A DNA stretch of 64,000 nucleotides, taken from the NCBI RefSeq assembly GCF_018141405.1, contig NZ_CP058648.1, forward strand, positions 2,247,001-2,311,000, written 5' to 3'. Below the pieces are notes generated by a model. It made no database searches. It was given only the letters and a program-made list of their open reading frames with translations, and was not told the origin of the DNA. Both the position numbers and the translations under genes were made by a program. How positions within the stretch are numbered: position 1 is the stretch's first letter; each line of letters starts with the position of its first letter. Below are positions 1-8,549 of this stretch, one piece after another. Source of the stretch: Serpentinicella alkaliphila. GTDB lineage: Bacteria > Bacillota > Clostridia > Peptostreptococcales > Natronincolaceae.

Positions 1-1
1 A

Positions 2-94
2 AATGATACTAGAGAAAACAAAGCAAAGAATAGGCGGGTTGATATAGTTATTTTAAGAACTGAGTTTATAGCTCCTTCGCCAGACCTTAATTAA
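2..94 (+). CDS. motB: Flagellar stator protein MotB, C-terminal end (partial)
   Basis: Only the last 30 codons are inside the window, ending at a TAA 13 bases before fliL. The reading frame gives a run of Asn-Asp-Thr-Arg-Glu-Asn then Lys-Asn-Arg-Arg-Val-Asp-Ile-Val-Ile-Leu. This is the end of the OmpA-type peptidoglycan-binding domain, where the paired Arg residues are conserved. MotB anchors the proton- or sodium-driven stator to the cell wall. Its position directly before fliL fits the usual motA-motB-fliL order. The tail alone cannot tell MotB from a sodium-type MotS/PomB. Confidence 0.8.
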   Translation, partial: NDTRENKAKNRRVDIVILRTEFIAPSPDLN

Positions 95-107
95 ATGGGG
101 GATATAC

Positions 108-524
108 ATGAATACAAAAAAAATAATTCTTTATCTGTCAGTTGGAGTATTAATATCAGCAGTTTTTTTTGGTAGTATATTTTATTTTTTATTTATGAGA
201 AATAGTGAGACTGCAGTTAAGCCTGTGAAAACCTATGAGTATAGTATAGGTGATTTTACAACTAACTTAGGAAATGCTAGAAGCTATTTTAAAGGCAAGA
301 TAGTTGTGGAAGTAACTGATAAAAAGCTTGTAGAAAAATTTCCTGAAAACGATGCTAGAATTAGAGATAGGGTAATAAAGACTCTTATTGACAAAAAGCC
401 AGAGGATATAATGAATCCAACGGGACAACAAAATTTAAGAAAAGAGTTAATTAATGAAATTGCTACACTAATGGAAACTGATAAAATATCAAACTTATTC
501 TTTACAGATTATATAGTACAATAA
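108..524 (+). CDS. fliL: Flagellar basal body-associated protein FliL
   Basis: FliL is a single-pass membrane protein that sits around the stator and supports torque. The 138-aa product has a short cytoplasmic start, a hydrophobic helix at about residues 5-30, and a periplasm-side FliL domain carrying the typical Lys-Gly-Lys-Ile-Val-Val-Glu-Val strand and a final Asn-Leu-Phe-Phe-Thr-Asp stretch. A GGGG ribosome site lies just upstream of the ATG. It lies between motB and fliM, as in other Firmicutes. Length is normal for the family. Confidence 0.93.
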   Translation: MNTKKIILYLSVGVLISAVFFGSIFYFLFMRNSETAVKPVKTYEYSIGDFTTNLGNARSYFKGKIVVEVTDKKLVEKFPENDARIRDRVIKTLIDKKPEDIMNPTGQQNLRKELINEIATLMETDKISNLFFTDYIVQ

Positions 525-562
525 GTAAATTGTAGGTATTTTAATGGCGGGAGGTGATGTAG

Positions 563-1558
563 TTGTCAGAAATAATGTCTCAAAATGAAATAGACGAACT
601 CTTAAAGGCGCTTAGTACTGGAGAGGTAAATGTAGATGAAATTAAAGAAGAGAAAATGGAGAAAAAAGTTAGAAAATATGACTTTAAAAGTCCTAAAAAA
701 CTTGCCAAGGATCAACTACGTACCCTGCAAATTATACATGAGAATTTTTCAAGAACTTTAAACACATTTTTATCTGGATATTTAAGAAGTTTTGTACAAG
801 CTGAAGTATTATCAGTTGAAGAGCTTTCATATTACGAATTTGGTAATTCAATTGTGAATCCATCAGTATTATCTATAGTTAATTTTAATCCATTAAGTGG
901 ACAGATTATTATTGATTTATCACCATCTATTGCATTTACAGTAATTGATAGAATTTTAGGAGGAAGCGGAAAACCATTTGATGAAATTAGAACTTTTACA
1001 GAGATAGAAACAACGATAGTTAAGAAATTAATGAGGCAGATATTAGAAATTATGATAGACCCTTGGGAGAATGTAATAGAGCTTGAACCTAAGCTTGACA
1101 AGATAGAAACTAATTCGCAATTTGTGCAAATCGTATCACCAAATGAGACTGTTGCTTTAATTACATTAAGTTTAAAAATTGGTGAGATAGACGGAATGCT
1201 TAATGTATGTATACCTCACATAGTTATAGAACCAATACTAGAAAAACTAAGTACAAAGTTCTGGTTTTCTAGCGTAAGCAAATCTGTAACTGATGAAGAT
1301 AAGAAAACTCTACAAAAAAGAGTTGAAAAAAGCAAAGTCAATTTAAGTGCACAATTGGGATCAACACATATAACTGTTAGGGACTTCCTAGAACTACAAA
1401 TAGGAGATGTAATAGGATTAGATAAAGTAGCTCATGAGGAGCTAGAAATAGAGGTTGGCGATAAGCTGAAATTCTTTGGTGTGCCAGGAACTGTTAAAAA
1501 CAAAATGGCGATCAAAATAACAAAGATAATTAAGGGGGTCGAAGAATACTATGACTGA
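563..1558 (+). CDS. fliM: Flagellar motor switch protein FliM
   Basis: FliM is the middle C-ring protein that receives CheY-P and switches rotation. The 331-aa product has the N-terminal CheY-P docking peptide (Glu-Ile-Asp-Glu-Leu-Leu at residues 8-13), a CheC-like middle domain at about 45-225 and a C-terminal SpoA/FliN-like domain from about 250. I take the TTG at 563 as the start because GGAGGTGAT lies 5 bases upstream; an ATG four codons later is the alternative. The 3' end overlaps fliY by 8 bases, which suggests translational coupling. Confidence 0.95.
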   Translation: MSEIMSQNEIDELLKALSTGEVNVDEIKEEKMEKKVRKYDFKSPKKLAKDQLRTLQIIHENFSRTLNTFLSGYLRSFVQAEVLSVEELSYYEFGNSIVNPSVLSIVNFNPLSGQIIIDLSPSIAFTVIDRILGGSGKPFDEIRTFTEIETTIVKKLMRQILEIMIDPWENVIELEPKLDKIETNSQFVQIVSPNETVALITLSLKIGEIDGMLNVCIPHIVIEPILEKLSTKFWFSSVSKSVTDEDKKTLQKRVEKSKVNLSAQLGSTHITVRDFLELQIGDVIGLDKVAHEELEIEVGDKLKFFGVPGTVKNKMAIKITKIIKGVEEYYD

Positions 1559-2675
1559 TATGTTATCCCAAGAGGAAATTGACGCACTATTAAGTGGGAG
1601 CAGTGTGTCATCTTATGAAGAAAAAGATACGTATACTTTAGCGAACATAGATTTCAACGATAATGAAAAGGATGCTATTGGAGAAATAGGTAATATTAGT
1701 ATGGGAACTTCCGCAACAACCTTATCTACATTATTAGGTCATAGGGTTAACATTACTACACCAAAGGTTTCTGTAACTAGTATAGAAGAACTTTCAGATT
1801 TATATCCGTTACCTTTTGTTGCTGTAGATGTTAGATATAAGGAAGGGCTAGAAGGAACTAACATCTTGGTTATAAAAGAGGAAGATGTAAAAATTATAAC
1901 TGACTTAATGATGGGTGGCCATGGGGTTCCTAGCGATGAGCCATTATCAGAACTGCATCTTAGTGCAATTAGTGAGGCAATGAATCAAATGGTAGGTTCA
2001 GCTTCTACGTCGTTATCCGAAATGTTTTCAAAAAAGATAGATATACTTCCACCTAGAGCTTTTCAAATAAATCTTAGAACAGATGATTTATCTTCTGCAT
2101 TCTCTGATTTAAATACTAGATTTGTTCGTATAGCTTTTAGGATGGTAATAGGAGATTTAATAGATAGTGAAATTATGCAAATGATACCATTAGACTTTGC
2201 TAAGCTAATGGTTGATATGTTAATGGGTGGTGGACTTGCGGCTGAGCCAATAGCCCCTACTACTGTAAGTATTGAACGAGAGAGCGTTCAAAGACCTACA
2301 CCACACTCACATAGTAATACTAGGACAGAGGAAAGAAAAGTTGAAAAACCAAAGGAAACTATAAATGTTCAACCCATTCAATTTCAATCCTTCGACAATC
2401 CTTCAGCGAGAAATATGCCAGAAAATATTGACCTTATTCAGGATGTTCCGCTTAAAGTTACGGTTGAATTAGGAAGAACTGTTAAAAAAATTAGTGAGGT
2501 TCTTGAATTTGGGCCAGGTACAATTGTGGAACTAGATAAAATTGTAGGTGAACCTTTAGATATTTTAGTAAATGGCCAATATGTTGCTAAAGGGGAAGTT
2601 GTAGTAATAGATGAAAACTATGGTATAAGAATTACTGACATTATAAATCCTACTAAGAGATTTTCCAAATTATAA
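1551..2675 (+). CDS. fliY: Flagellar motor switch phosphatase FliY
   Basis: FliY is the Gram-positive C-ring protein that also dephosphorylates CheY-P. The 374-aa product has a docking peptide (Glu-Ile-Asp-Ala-Leu-Leu, residues 9-14). Its CheC-type domain has two intact phosphatase sites, Glu45..Asn48 with Pro71 and Glu142..Asn145 with Pro168, each matching E-x2-N-x22-P. A Pro/Gln/Ser-rich linker at about 235-290 leads to a FliN/SpoA domain at about 295-372. Both sites being intact suggests an active phosphatase as well as a structural part. The start overlaps fliM. Confidence 0.95.
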   Translation: MTDMLSQEEIDALLSGSSVSSYEEKDTYTLANIDFNDNEKDAIGEIGNISMGTSATTLSTLLGHRVNITTPKVSVTSIEELSDLYPLPFVAVDVRYKEGLEGTNILVIKEEDVKIITDLMMGGHGVPSDEPLSELHLSAISEAMNQMVGSASTSLSEMFSKKIDILPPRAFQINLRTDDLSSAFSDLNTRFVRIAFRMVIGDLIDSEIMQMIPLDFAKLMVDMLMGGGLAAEPIAPTTVSIERESVQRPTPHSHSNTRTEERKVEKPKETINVQPIQFQSFDNPSARNMPENIDLIQDVPLKVTVELGRTVKKISEVLEFGPGTIVELDKIVGEPLDILVNGQYVAKGEVVVIDENYGIRITDIINPTKRFSKL

Positions 2676-2707
2676 GGTTAGTTATATAAAATAAGCAATA
2701 TTCATAA

Positions 2708-2736
2708 TTGACATAAGTATGATATAATCATAGTAT
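2708..2736 (+). promoter_or_regulatory. Possible internal sigma-A promoter ahead of cheY
   Basis: A perfect TTGACA at 2708-2713 is followed after exactly 17 bases by TAGTAT at 2731-2736, in the 108-base fliY-cheY gap. That gap is much longer than the other gaps in the operon, which are 0-30 bases. The -35 is ideal and the -10 matches 4 of 6. It could give cheY and the export genes extra transcription independent of the main operon promoter. Confidence 0.45.
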
Positions 2737-2783
2737 TATTATAAAAAACAGAAGAATTTTAAGATTTTAAGGAGGAGTACCTA

Positions 2784-3140
2784 ATGGGAATTTTAATAGT
2801 TGATGATGCAGCATTTATGAGAATGATGATTAAAGACGTTTTAACAAAGAATGGGATGGAAGTTGTTGGTGAAGCAGAAAACGGAGCTAAAGCAATAGAA
2901 AAATATAAGGAACTTCAACCGACACTAACAATTATGGATATAACTATGCCTGAAATTGATGGAATTCAGGCAGTAAAAGAGATTAAAAAAATGGATCCTA
3001 ATGCCAAAATTATAATGTGTTCTGCGATGGGACAACAGGCCATGGTAATTGAAGCTATTCAAGCAGGGGCTAAAGATTTTATTGTTAAGCCTTTCCAAGC
3101 TGATAGAGTAATCGAAGCAGTAAAAAAGGTTTTAGGGTAA
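2784..3140 (+). CDS. cheY: Chemotaxis response regulator CheY
   Basis: This single-domain receiver carries the signal from CheA to the flagellar switch. The 118-aa product has the acidic pair Asp7-Asp8, the phosphoacceptor Asp52 in Met-Asp-Ile-Thr-Met-Pro, Ser80 and Lys102, which is the complete active-site set. There is no output domain. GGAGG lies 8 bases before the ATG. It sits between fliY, its phosphatase and target, and fliO, the usual Gram-positive place for cheY. Confidence 0.95.
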   Translation: MGILIVDDAAFMRMMIKDVLTKNGMEVVGEAENGAKAIEKYKELQPTLTIMDITMPEIDGIQAVKEIKKMDPNAKIIMCSAMGQQAMVIEAIQAGAKDFIVKPFQADRVIEAVKKVLG

Positions 3141-3144
3141 TACT

Positions 3145-3552
3145 TTGGATAATATTTTTAACATCTCATATTACTTTTTTTCAATTTTTGTTGTAGTAAT
3201 TATTATAGTACTAGCGTACTATGGGACTTTTTTTGTTGCTAAAAAATCCAATAGCCTACTTAAAAATCGACATGCGAAAGTTTTAGAAAAAACTACAATA
3301 GGATTGAATTTAAATGTAATTGTAATTCAAATAAATAATAAAGTTTATATACTAGTGCAACATTATAAAGATATTGAATTACTGGATGTAATTAACCAAG
3401 AAGAATGGGACAATTTCAAACAATCAAATTTAGATACTAATATTAATTTTAATGATATTGGAATTAATGGATTAAATAACATAAAGCGAATAATTTTTCC
3501 AAAACGTAATGATATAAAGGGTGAGAATGATAAAAATTGGAATGAAAAATAA
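3145..3552 (+). CDS. fliO: Flagellar biosynthesis protein FliO (FliZ type)
   Basis: FliO is a small membrane protein that helps assemble the FliP pore of the flagellar export gate. The 135-aa product begins at a TTG, has one hydrophobic helix at about residues 8-31 and a cytoplasmic domain with the Lys-Val-Leu-Glu-Lys-Thr...Gly-Leu-Asn pattern of the family. Sequence conservation in FliO is weak, so position just before fliP is part of the case. The 3' end overlaps the start of fliP. Confidence 0.85.
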   Translation: MDNIFNISYYFFSIFVVVIIIVLAYYGTFFVAKKSNSLLKNRHAKVLEKTTIGLNLNVIVIQINNKVYILVQHYKDIELLDVINQEEWDNFKQSNLDTNINFNDIGINGLNNIKRIIFPKRNDIKGENDKNWNEK

Positions 3553-4327
3553 GTCATTTTTAAAACATCGAAATATATATGCTGTGTTACTTGTATGTGT
3601 AGTTCTAATTTTTTTATTTGCCTCAATTGATAGGGCTTATGCTCAGCCTATTCAGGTTCCAAGAATAAATATAGGAATTGATGAAGCTCAAAGCCCCCAA
3701 GAAGTAACTTCTTCTTTACAGCTATTGTTACTACTGACAGTTCTATCAATAGCTCCGGCAATATTAATTATGATGACAAGTTTTACACGAATTATTATTG
3801 TACTTTCCTTTATCAGGAATGCAATTGCAACCCAACAAACACCACCTACTCAGGTATTAATTGGACTGGCACTATTTTTAACATTCTTTATAATGAGTCC
3901 TGTAGCTACTAATATAAATGACAATGCACTTCAGCCCTATTTAAATCAAGAGATTTCTCAAGAAGTTGCATTTACAAATGCCATGGAACCTATTAGAGAT
4001 TTCATGTTAAGGCAAACTAGGGAAAAGGACTTGGCTCTTTTCATTGAAATTGGGAATGTAAATGTTCAAAATAACTTGGAAGAAGTACCAAATACTGTTT
4101 TAATTCCTGCATTTATAATTAGTGAATTAAAGACTGCATTTCAAATTGGTTTTATTTTGTTTATACCATTTTTAGTAATAGATATGGTCGTAGCTAGTAC
4201 ATTGATGTCTATGGGTATGATGATGCTACCGCCAGCAATGATATCTCTTCCTTTTAAGCTATTACTATTTGTAATGGTTGATGGATGGAACATTGTTATT
4301 AGATCATTAGTACTAGGTTTTAGGTAA
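3527..4327 (+). CDS. fliP: Flagellar export gate protein FliP
   Basis: FliP is the core pore subunit of the flagellar type III export gate. The product has an N-terminal signal-like helix at about residues 15-35, then the membrane segments and the conserved tract around Pro-Ala-Ile-Leu-Ile-Met-Met-Thr-Ser-Phe-Thr-Arg. The usual family end, Pro-Phe-Lys-Leu-Leu-Leu-Phe-Val-Met-Val-Asp-Gly-Trp, is present. Start choice is uncertain. GTG at 3521 touches its own ribosome site, so I prefer ATG 3527; ATG 3542 is also possible. It overlaps fliO, suggesting coupled translation. Confidence 0.93.
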   Translation: MIKIGMKNKSFLKHRNIYAVLLVCVVLIFLFASIDRAYAQPIQVPRINIGIDEAQSPQEVTSSLQLLLLLTVLSIAPAILIMMTSFTRIIIVLSFIRNAIATQQTPPTQVLIGLALFLTFFIMSPVATNINDNALQPYLNQEISQEVAFTNAMEPIRDFMLRQTREKDLALFIEIGNVNVQNNLEEVPNTVLIPAFIISELKTAFQIGFILFIPFLVIDMVVASTLMSMGMMMLPPAMISLPFKLLLFVMVDGWNIVIRSLVLGFR

Positions 4328-4339
4328 AGGTGGATTCCT

Positions 4340-4609
4340 ATGAATGAAGCATTAGTTATAGAATTAGGACAACATACGTTATTTACAATACTACTAATGG
4401 CTGCTCCGATGCTCGGAATAGGCCTAATAGTGGGCCTTGCTGTAAGTATTTTTCAAGCAACTACACAAATTCAAGAAGCAACTTTGGCATTTATTCCGAA
4501 AATTGTTGCGGTTTTTGCATCCATAGTTATTTTCGGGCCATGGTTACTTTCAGTAATACTTAATTTTACTATAAGATTATTTACAAATATGGGAACTTTT
4601 ATACAGTAA
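4340..4609 (+). CDS. fliQ: Flagellar export gate protein FliQ
   Basis: FliQ is a two-helix membrane protein that packs around FliP in the export gate. The product is 89 aa, the usual family length. It has hydrophobic segments at about 15-40 and 50-75, and the family motif Phe-Gln-Ala-Thr-Thr-Gln-Ile-Gln-Glu-Ala-Thr-Leu in the loop between them. It lies 12 bases after fliP and 13 before fliR, in the invariant P-Q-R order. Confidence 0.96.
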   Translation: MNEALVIELGQHTLFTILLMAAPMLGIGLIVGLAVSIFQATTQIQEATLAFIPKIVAVFASIVIFGPWLLSVILNFTIRLFTNMGTFIQ

Positions 4610-4622
4610 AGAGTGATATTAT

Positions 4623-5414
4623 ATGGACTTATTCTTAAATTATTTTGTATATAGCTTTAGTATATTTTTTCTAATTTTTGTAAGAGCCACAGGGATTTTT
4701 GTAGCAGCGCCATTTTTTAGTAGAAATAGTATACCTATGATTGCTAAAATTGGTTTGTCAATACTGGTGGCTTTTATATTATCACCTGGGATAATCCCTG
4801 GTACTGTACTTTCTATAGATAATTACTATCAATTAACCTATTATGGAGTATACGAATTTGTAATCGGAATTATTATAGGGTTTGTTGGTTTCATGTTTTT
4901 AAGTGCTTTATATCTAGCTGGAACAATTATTGATACACAAATAGGTTTTAGTATGGTTAATGTACTAGACCCTCAAACAAATTCTCAAATTCCTGTACTT
5001 GGTAGCTTCTATAACATACTATTTACATTGATTTTCCTGGCAGTAAATGGACATCACTTTATTGTAAGGGCTTTAGTCTATAGCTATAAAGTAATTCCAA
5101 TTGGGAGAGGGATTGTATTTAACGATAATTTAATCTCTCATATTACTATAATAATGACCCAGGTTTTCATATTTGCAATTAAACTTGGAGCTCCAGTTTT
5201 AGCAACAATATTTATTGCAAATGTACTGCTGGGAGTACTTGCAAGATCTATGCCTCAGATGAACGTATTTATAGTGGGCATGCCTCTTAAAATAGCAGTA
5301 GGACTTGTCACAACTATAATCACATTACAATATTTAGTTCCATTTTCAGAGAATCTATTTGATACAATGTTTAATTCAATAATCCGAGTATTAGAAATAT
5401 TAGCAAAAGGTTGA
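4623..5414 (+). CDS. fliR: Flagellar export gate protein FliR
   Basis: FliR completes the FliP-FliQ-FliR export pore. The 263-aa product is almost entirely hydrophobic with about six membrane segments. It carries family landmarks: Arg-Ala-Thr-Gly near residue 22, Gly-Phe-Ser-Met-Val-Asn-Val-Leu-Asp-Pro mid-protein and Pro-Gln-Met-Asn-Val-Phe near the end. The stop codon lies just before the flhB start, so the pair is likely translated together. Confidence 0.95.
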   Translation: MDLFLNYFVYSFSIFFLIFVRATGIFVAAPFFSRNSIPMIAKIGLSILVAFILSPGIIPGTVLSIDNYYQLTYYGVYEFVIGIIIGFVGFMFLSALYLAGTIIDTQIGFSMVNVLDPQTNSQIPVLGSFYNILFTLIFLAVNGHHFIVRALVYSYKVIPIGRGIVFNDNLISHITIIMTQVFIFAIKLGAPVLATIFIANVLLGVLARSMPQMNVFIVGMPLKIAVGLVTTIITLQYLVPFSENLFDTMFNSIIRVLEILAKG

Positions 5415-5419
5415 TTGAT

Positions 5420-6505
5420 ATGGAATTCATAATAAATTTACAGCTCTTTTCTGAGGAAAAGACAGAAAAGGCAACCCCTAAGAAGGTTAAGGATTCTAGA
5501 GAAAAGGGACAAGTATTACAAAGCCGTGAAATTAATTCAGCTTTTGTTTTATTAGCCTCGTTCTCCACATTATATTTCCTTGCATCTTATATTGGAAACA
5601 TGATGAAAGGGTTTACAATTTTCGTTTTTGAAAACTTCCTAAATATAGATTATCTACTTACTTACGGTGCTATAAATAGACTATATTTATTAGGAATATA
5701 CACAATATTTAGAATTACGTTCCCTATTGGGGCAATATGCCTTTTAGTAGGGTTAATTTGTAGCTATTCACAGGTTGGATACCTTTTTACAACCAAAACT
5801 TTAGCTCCCAAATTGAGTAAATTAAATCCTTTAGAAGGATTTAAACGTCTTTTTTCTATGAAGTCATTGGTTGAGCTAGTTAAGTCCCTAATAAAGATTA
5901 TTATGGTTGGGTTTTTAGTTTTTAGATATGTAGTTAGTCAAATAAACGTACTTTTAAGTACGATTGCTATGGGCATAGATTCAATAGTAATAACTATTAC
6001 TAGAGTTACAATTAATATAGCCCTAAGGGCTGGTATGGCTTTATTAGCAATTGCTATCTTAGACTATCTCTTCCAAAAATATGATTATGAGAAAAACCTT
6101 AAAATGACAAAGCAAGAGGTTAAAGAGGAGTATAAGCAGACCGAGGGTAACCCTCAAATTAAATCAAAAATAAAAGAGAAACAACGTCAAATTGCTATGA
6201 GAAGAATGATGCAGGATGTGCCAAATGCAGATGTAATCATTACAAACCCAACACATTTTGCAATTGCTATAAAATATGACCCCCATAAGTTTGAAGCACC
6301 TAAGGTAATTGCTAAAGGAAAGGATTTAATAGCGCAAAACATCAAAAAGCTTGCAATGGAACATAACATACCCCTAGTAGAGAATAAACCATTAGCAAGA
6401 ACGCTGTTTGATCTAGTTGATATCGATGAATTTATACCACCAGATTTATATGAAGCAGTTGCAGAAGTATTAGCTTATGTTTATCAGCTAAACAATAGAA
6501 TTTAA
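5420..6505 (+). CDS. flhB: Flagellar export switch protein FlhB
   Basis: FlhB is the substrate-specificity switch of the export apparatus. It has four membrane segments and a cytoplasmic domain that cleaves itself in the Asn-Pro-Thr-His loop. The product has the N-terminal Glu-Lys-Thr-Glu-Lys-Ala-Thr-Pro-Lys-Lys motif and an intact NPTH with Asn276-Pro277 counted from ATG 5420. I chose that ATG because AAAAGG lies 9 bases upstream; the TTG at 5411 lies right against the ribosome site. It follows fliR immediately. Confidence 0.95.
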   Translation: MEFIINLQLFSEEKTEKATPKKVKDSREKGQVLQSREINSAFVLLASFSTLYFLASYIGNMMKGFTIFVFENFLNIDYLLTYGAINRLYLLGIYTIFRITFPIGAICLLVGLICSYSQVGYLFTTKTLAPKLSKLNPLEGFKRLFSMKSLVELVKSLIKIIMVGFLVFRYVVSQINVLLSTIAMGIDSIVITITRVTINIALRAGMALLAIAILDYLFQKYDYEKNLKMTKQEVKEEYKQTEGNPQIKSKIKEKQRQIAMRRMMQDVPNADVIITNPTHFAIAIKYDPHKFEAPKVIAKGKDLIAQNIKKLAMEHNIPLVENKPLARTLFDLVDIDEFIPPDLYEAVAEVLAYVYQLNNRI

Positions 6506-6518
6506 CGGAGGATTAGAC

Positions 6519-8549
6519 ATGAAACATGGCGATATTTTAGTTGCCTTAGCCATAATTGCAATAGTCATAATGATAATTATACCAATACCTCTAGGACTAC
6601 TAGATGTTTTGCTAAGTTTAAATATATCTTTAGCACTATTAATTATGTTAATTGCAATGTACACTCAAGAAGCACTTAATTTTTCAATATTTCCATCAAT
6701 ACTTTTACTAACAACAATGTTCAGATTAGCACTTAATATTACAACGACAAGATACATCTTATCTACAGGTGATGCAGGTGATCTTATAGATACTTTTGGT
6801 AACTTCGTTATGCAAGGGAATCCTATAGTTGGATTTATTGTATTCATAATAATAGTTATAGTGCAGTTCCTGGTTATAACAAAGGGGTCAGAGAGGGTAG
6901 CTGAGGTTGCAGCAAGATTTACACTTGATGCGATGCCTGGTAAACAAATGGCTATAGATGCAGATTTAAATGCAGGTCTAATTAATGACACCGAAGCAAG
7001 AGATAGAAGAAAGAAGGTTCAAAGGGAATCTGATTTTTACGGAGCCATGGATGGGGCCAGTAAATTTGTTAAGGGAGATGCAATAGCGGGTATTATTATA
7101 ACGATAATAAACATACTAGCAGGTTTCATAATTGGAATGAGTTTTGAGGGATTAGGTTTTGCTGAAGCAATTGGTAAATATACACTATTAACCGTTGGAG
7201 ATGGTCTAGCCAGTCAAATTCCTTCGCTCTTAATTTCAACTGCAACTGGTATTGTTGTAACAAGAGCTGCTTCAGAAGGTAATTTAGGTACGGATTTATT
7301 AAATCAATTATTTAATCAACCTAAAATTATGTTTATTATATCCGGGGTACTTTTTCTTTTAGGGGCATTTACTCCACTACCTAGAGTACCATTTCTTTTA
7401 CTATCAATGATGTTTCTATATTTAGGATTTAATCTTAGAAAAGCAATTAATAGAAAAGAATTTGAGGCGATACCAGATGAAATTGAAAATACAGTGGAAG
7501 AGAAGAGAAAGCCTGAAAATGTACTTCCATTATTAAATGTAGACCCAATTGAATTAGAATTCGGATATGGTATTTTACCATTGGCTGATGCAAGTCAAGG
7601 TGGAGACTTATTTGATAGGCTAGTTATGATTAGGAGACAGTGTGCTTTGGAGCTTGGAATTATTGTACCTATGATAAGGCTAAGGGATAATATTCAATTA
7701 GAGCCAAATCAATACATTATTAAAATTAAGGGTATAGAAATAACTTCCGGGGAAATAGTTTTCGATCACTATATGGCAATGAATCCTGGTAATGCAGATG
7801 GGGAAATAGAAGGTATAGACACAATAGAGCCAGCTTTTGGACTCCCTGCAAAGTGGATTAATGAATCTGAAAGAGAGAGAGCAGAGATTTTGGGATATAC
7901 GGTTGTTGACCCACCTTCAATAATAGCTACTCATCTAACAGAAATAATTAAAAGGCATGCACATGAATTATTAGGTAGACAAGAGGTCAAAAAGCTAATA
8001 GATAATATTAAAGAACATCATCCTGCTGTAGTTGAGGAAATAATTCCGAATCCACTTAGTCTAGGTGACATTCAGAAAGTACTAGGAAACCTTCTTAAAG
8101 AAGGTGTATCTATAAGAGACTTAGTCACTATTTTAGAGACTCTAGCAGATTACTGTCACATTACTAAGGATACGGATATGTTAACAGAATATACGAGACA
8201 GTCTTTAAGTAGGGCTATAACTAAGCAGTTTATCACTAACCAGCCTACAAGAGTTATAACTTTAGATAAGTATTTAGAACAACAAATAATAGAATCGATA
8301 CAGCAAACTGAATCGGGTACGTATATTTCGCTACAGCCTGATATAATTCAAGGTATGTTATCAAATCTATCCTACGAAGTGCAAAAACTTGTTTCAGTTG
8401 GAGATCAGCCAATTATAATAACGGCACCAATTGTAAGGCTATATTTTAAAAGAATCTCTGAGCAATTAGCTTCTGATTTAATAGTATTATCATATAACGA
8501 AGTAGATCCTTCTGTGGAAATTGAGTCTGTAGGGATGGTGAGTGCGTAA
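6519..8549 (+). CDS. flhA: Flagellar export gate protein FlhA
   Basis: FlhA forms the nonameric export gate that docks chaperone-substrate complexes and uses the proton gradient. The 676-aa product has about eight N-terminal membrane segments. The conserved cytoplasmic FHIPEP loop is seen as Arg-Asp-Arg-Arg-Lys-Lys-Val-Gln-Arg-Glu-Ser-Asp-Phe-Tyr-Gly-Ala-Met-Asp-Gly. A large soluble C-terminal domain starts at about residue 330. GGAGG lies 10 bases before the ATG, and the stop overlaps the flhF start by one base. Confidence 0.96.
   Translation: MKHGDILVALAIIAIVIMIIIPIPLGLLDVLLSLNISLALLIMLIAMYTQEALNFSIFPSILLLTTMFRLALNITTTRYILSTGDAGDLIDTFGNFVMQGNPIVGFIVFIIIVIVQFLVITKGSERVAEVAARFTLDAMPGKQMAIDADLNAGLINDTEARDRRKKVQRESDFYGAMDGASKFVKGDAIAGIIITIINILAGFIIGMSFEGLGFAEAIGKYTLLTVGDGLASQIPSLLISTATGIVVTRAASEGNLGTDLLNQLFNQPKIMFIISGVLFLLGAFTPLPRVPFLLLSMMFLYLGFNLRKAINRKEFEAIPDEIENTVEEKRKPENVLPLLNVDPIELEFGYGILPLADASQGGDLFDRLVMIRRQCALELGIIVPMIRLRDNIQLEPNQYIIKIKGIEITSGEIVFDHYMAMNPGNADGEIEGIDTIEPAFGLPAKWINESERERAEILGYTVVDPPSIIATHLTEIIKRHAHELLGRQEVKKLIDNIKEHHPAVVEEIIPNPLSLGDIQKVLGNLLKEGVSIRDLVTILETLADYCHITKDTDMLTEYTRQSLSRAITKQFITNQPTRVITLDKYLEQQIIESIQQTESGTYISLQPDIIQGMLSNLSYEVQKLVSVGDQPIIITAPIVRLYFKRISEQLASDLIVLSYNEVDPSVEIESVGMVSA

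Noticed and set aside
2709-2728. TTGACA paired with the nearby TATAAT (2723-2728) as the cheY promoter
   Set aside because: The gap is only 9 bases, too short for sigma-A; the TAGTAT at 17 bases is the better partner.
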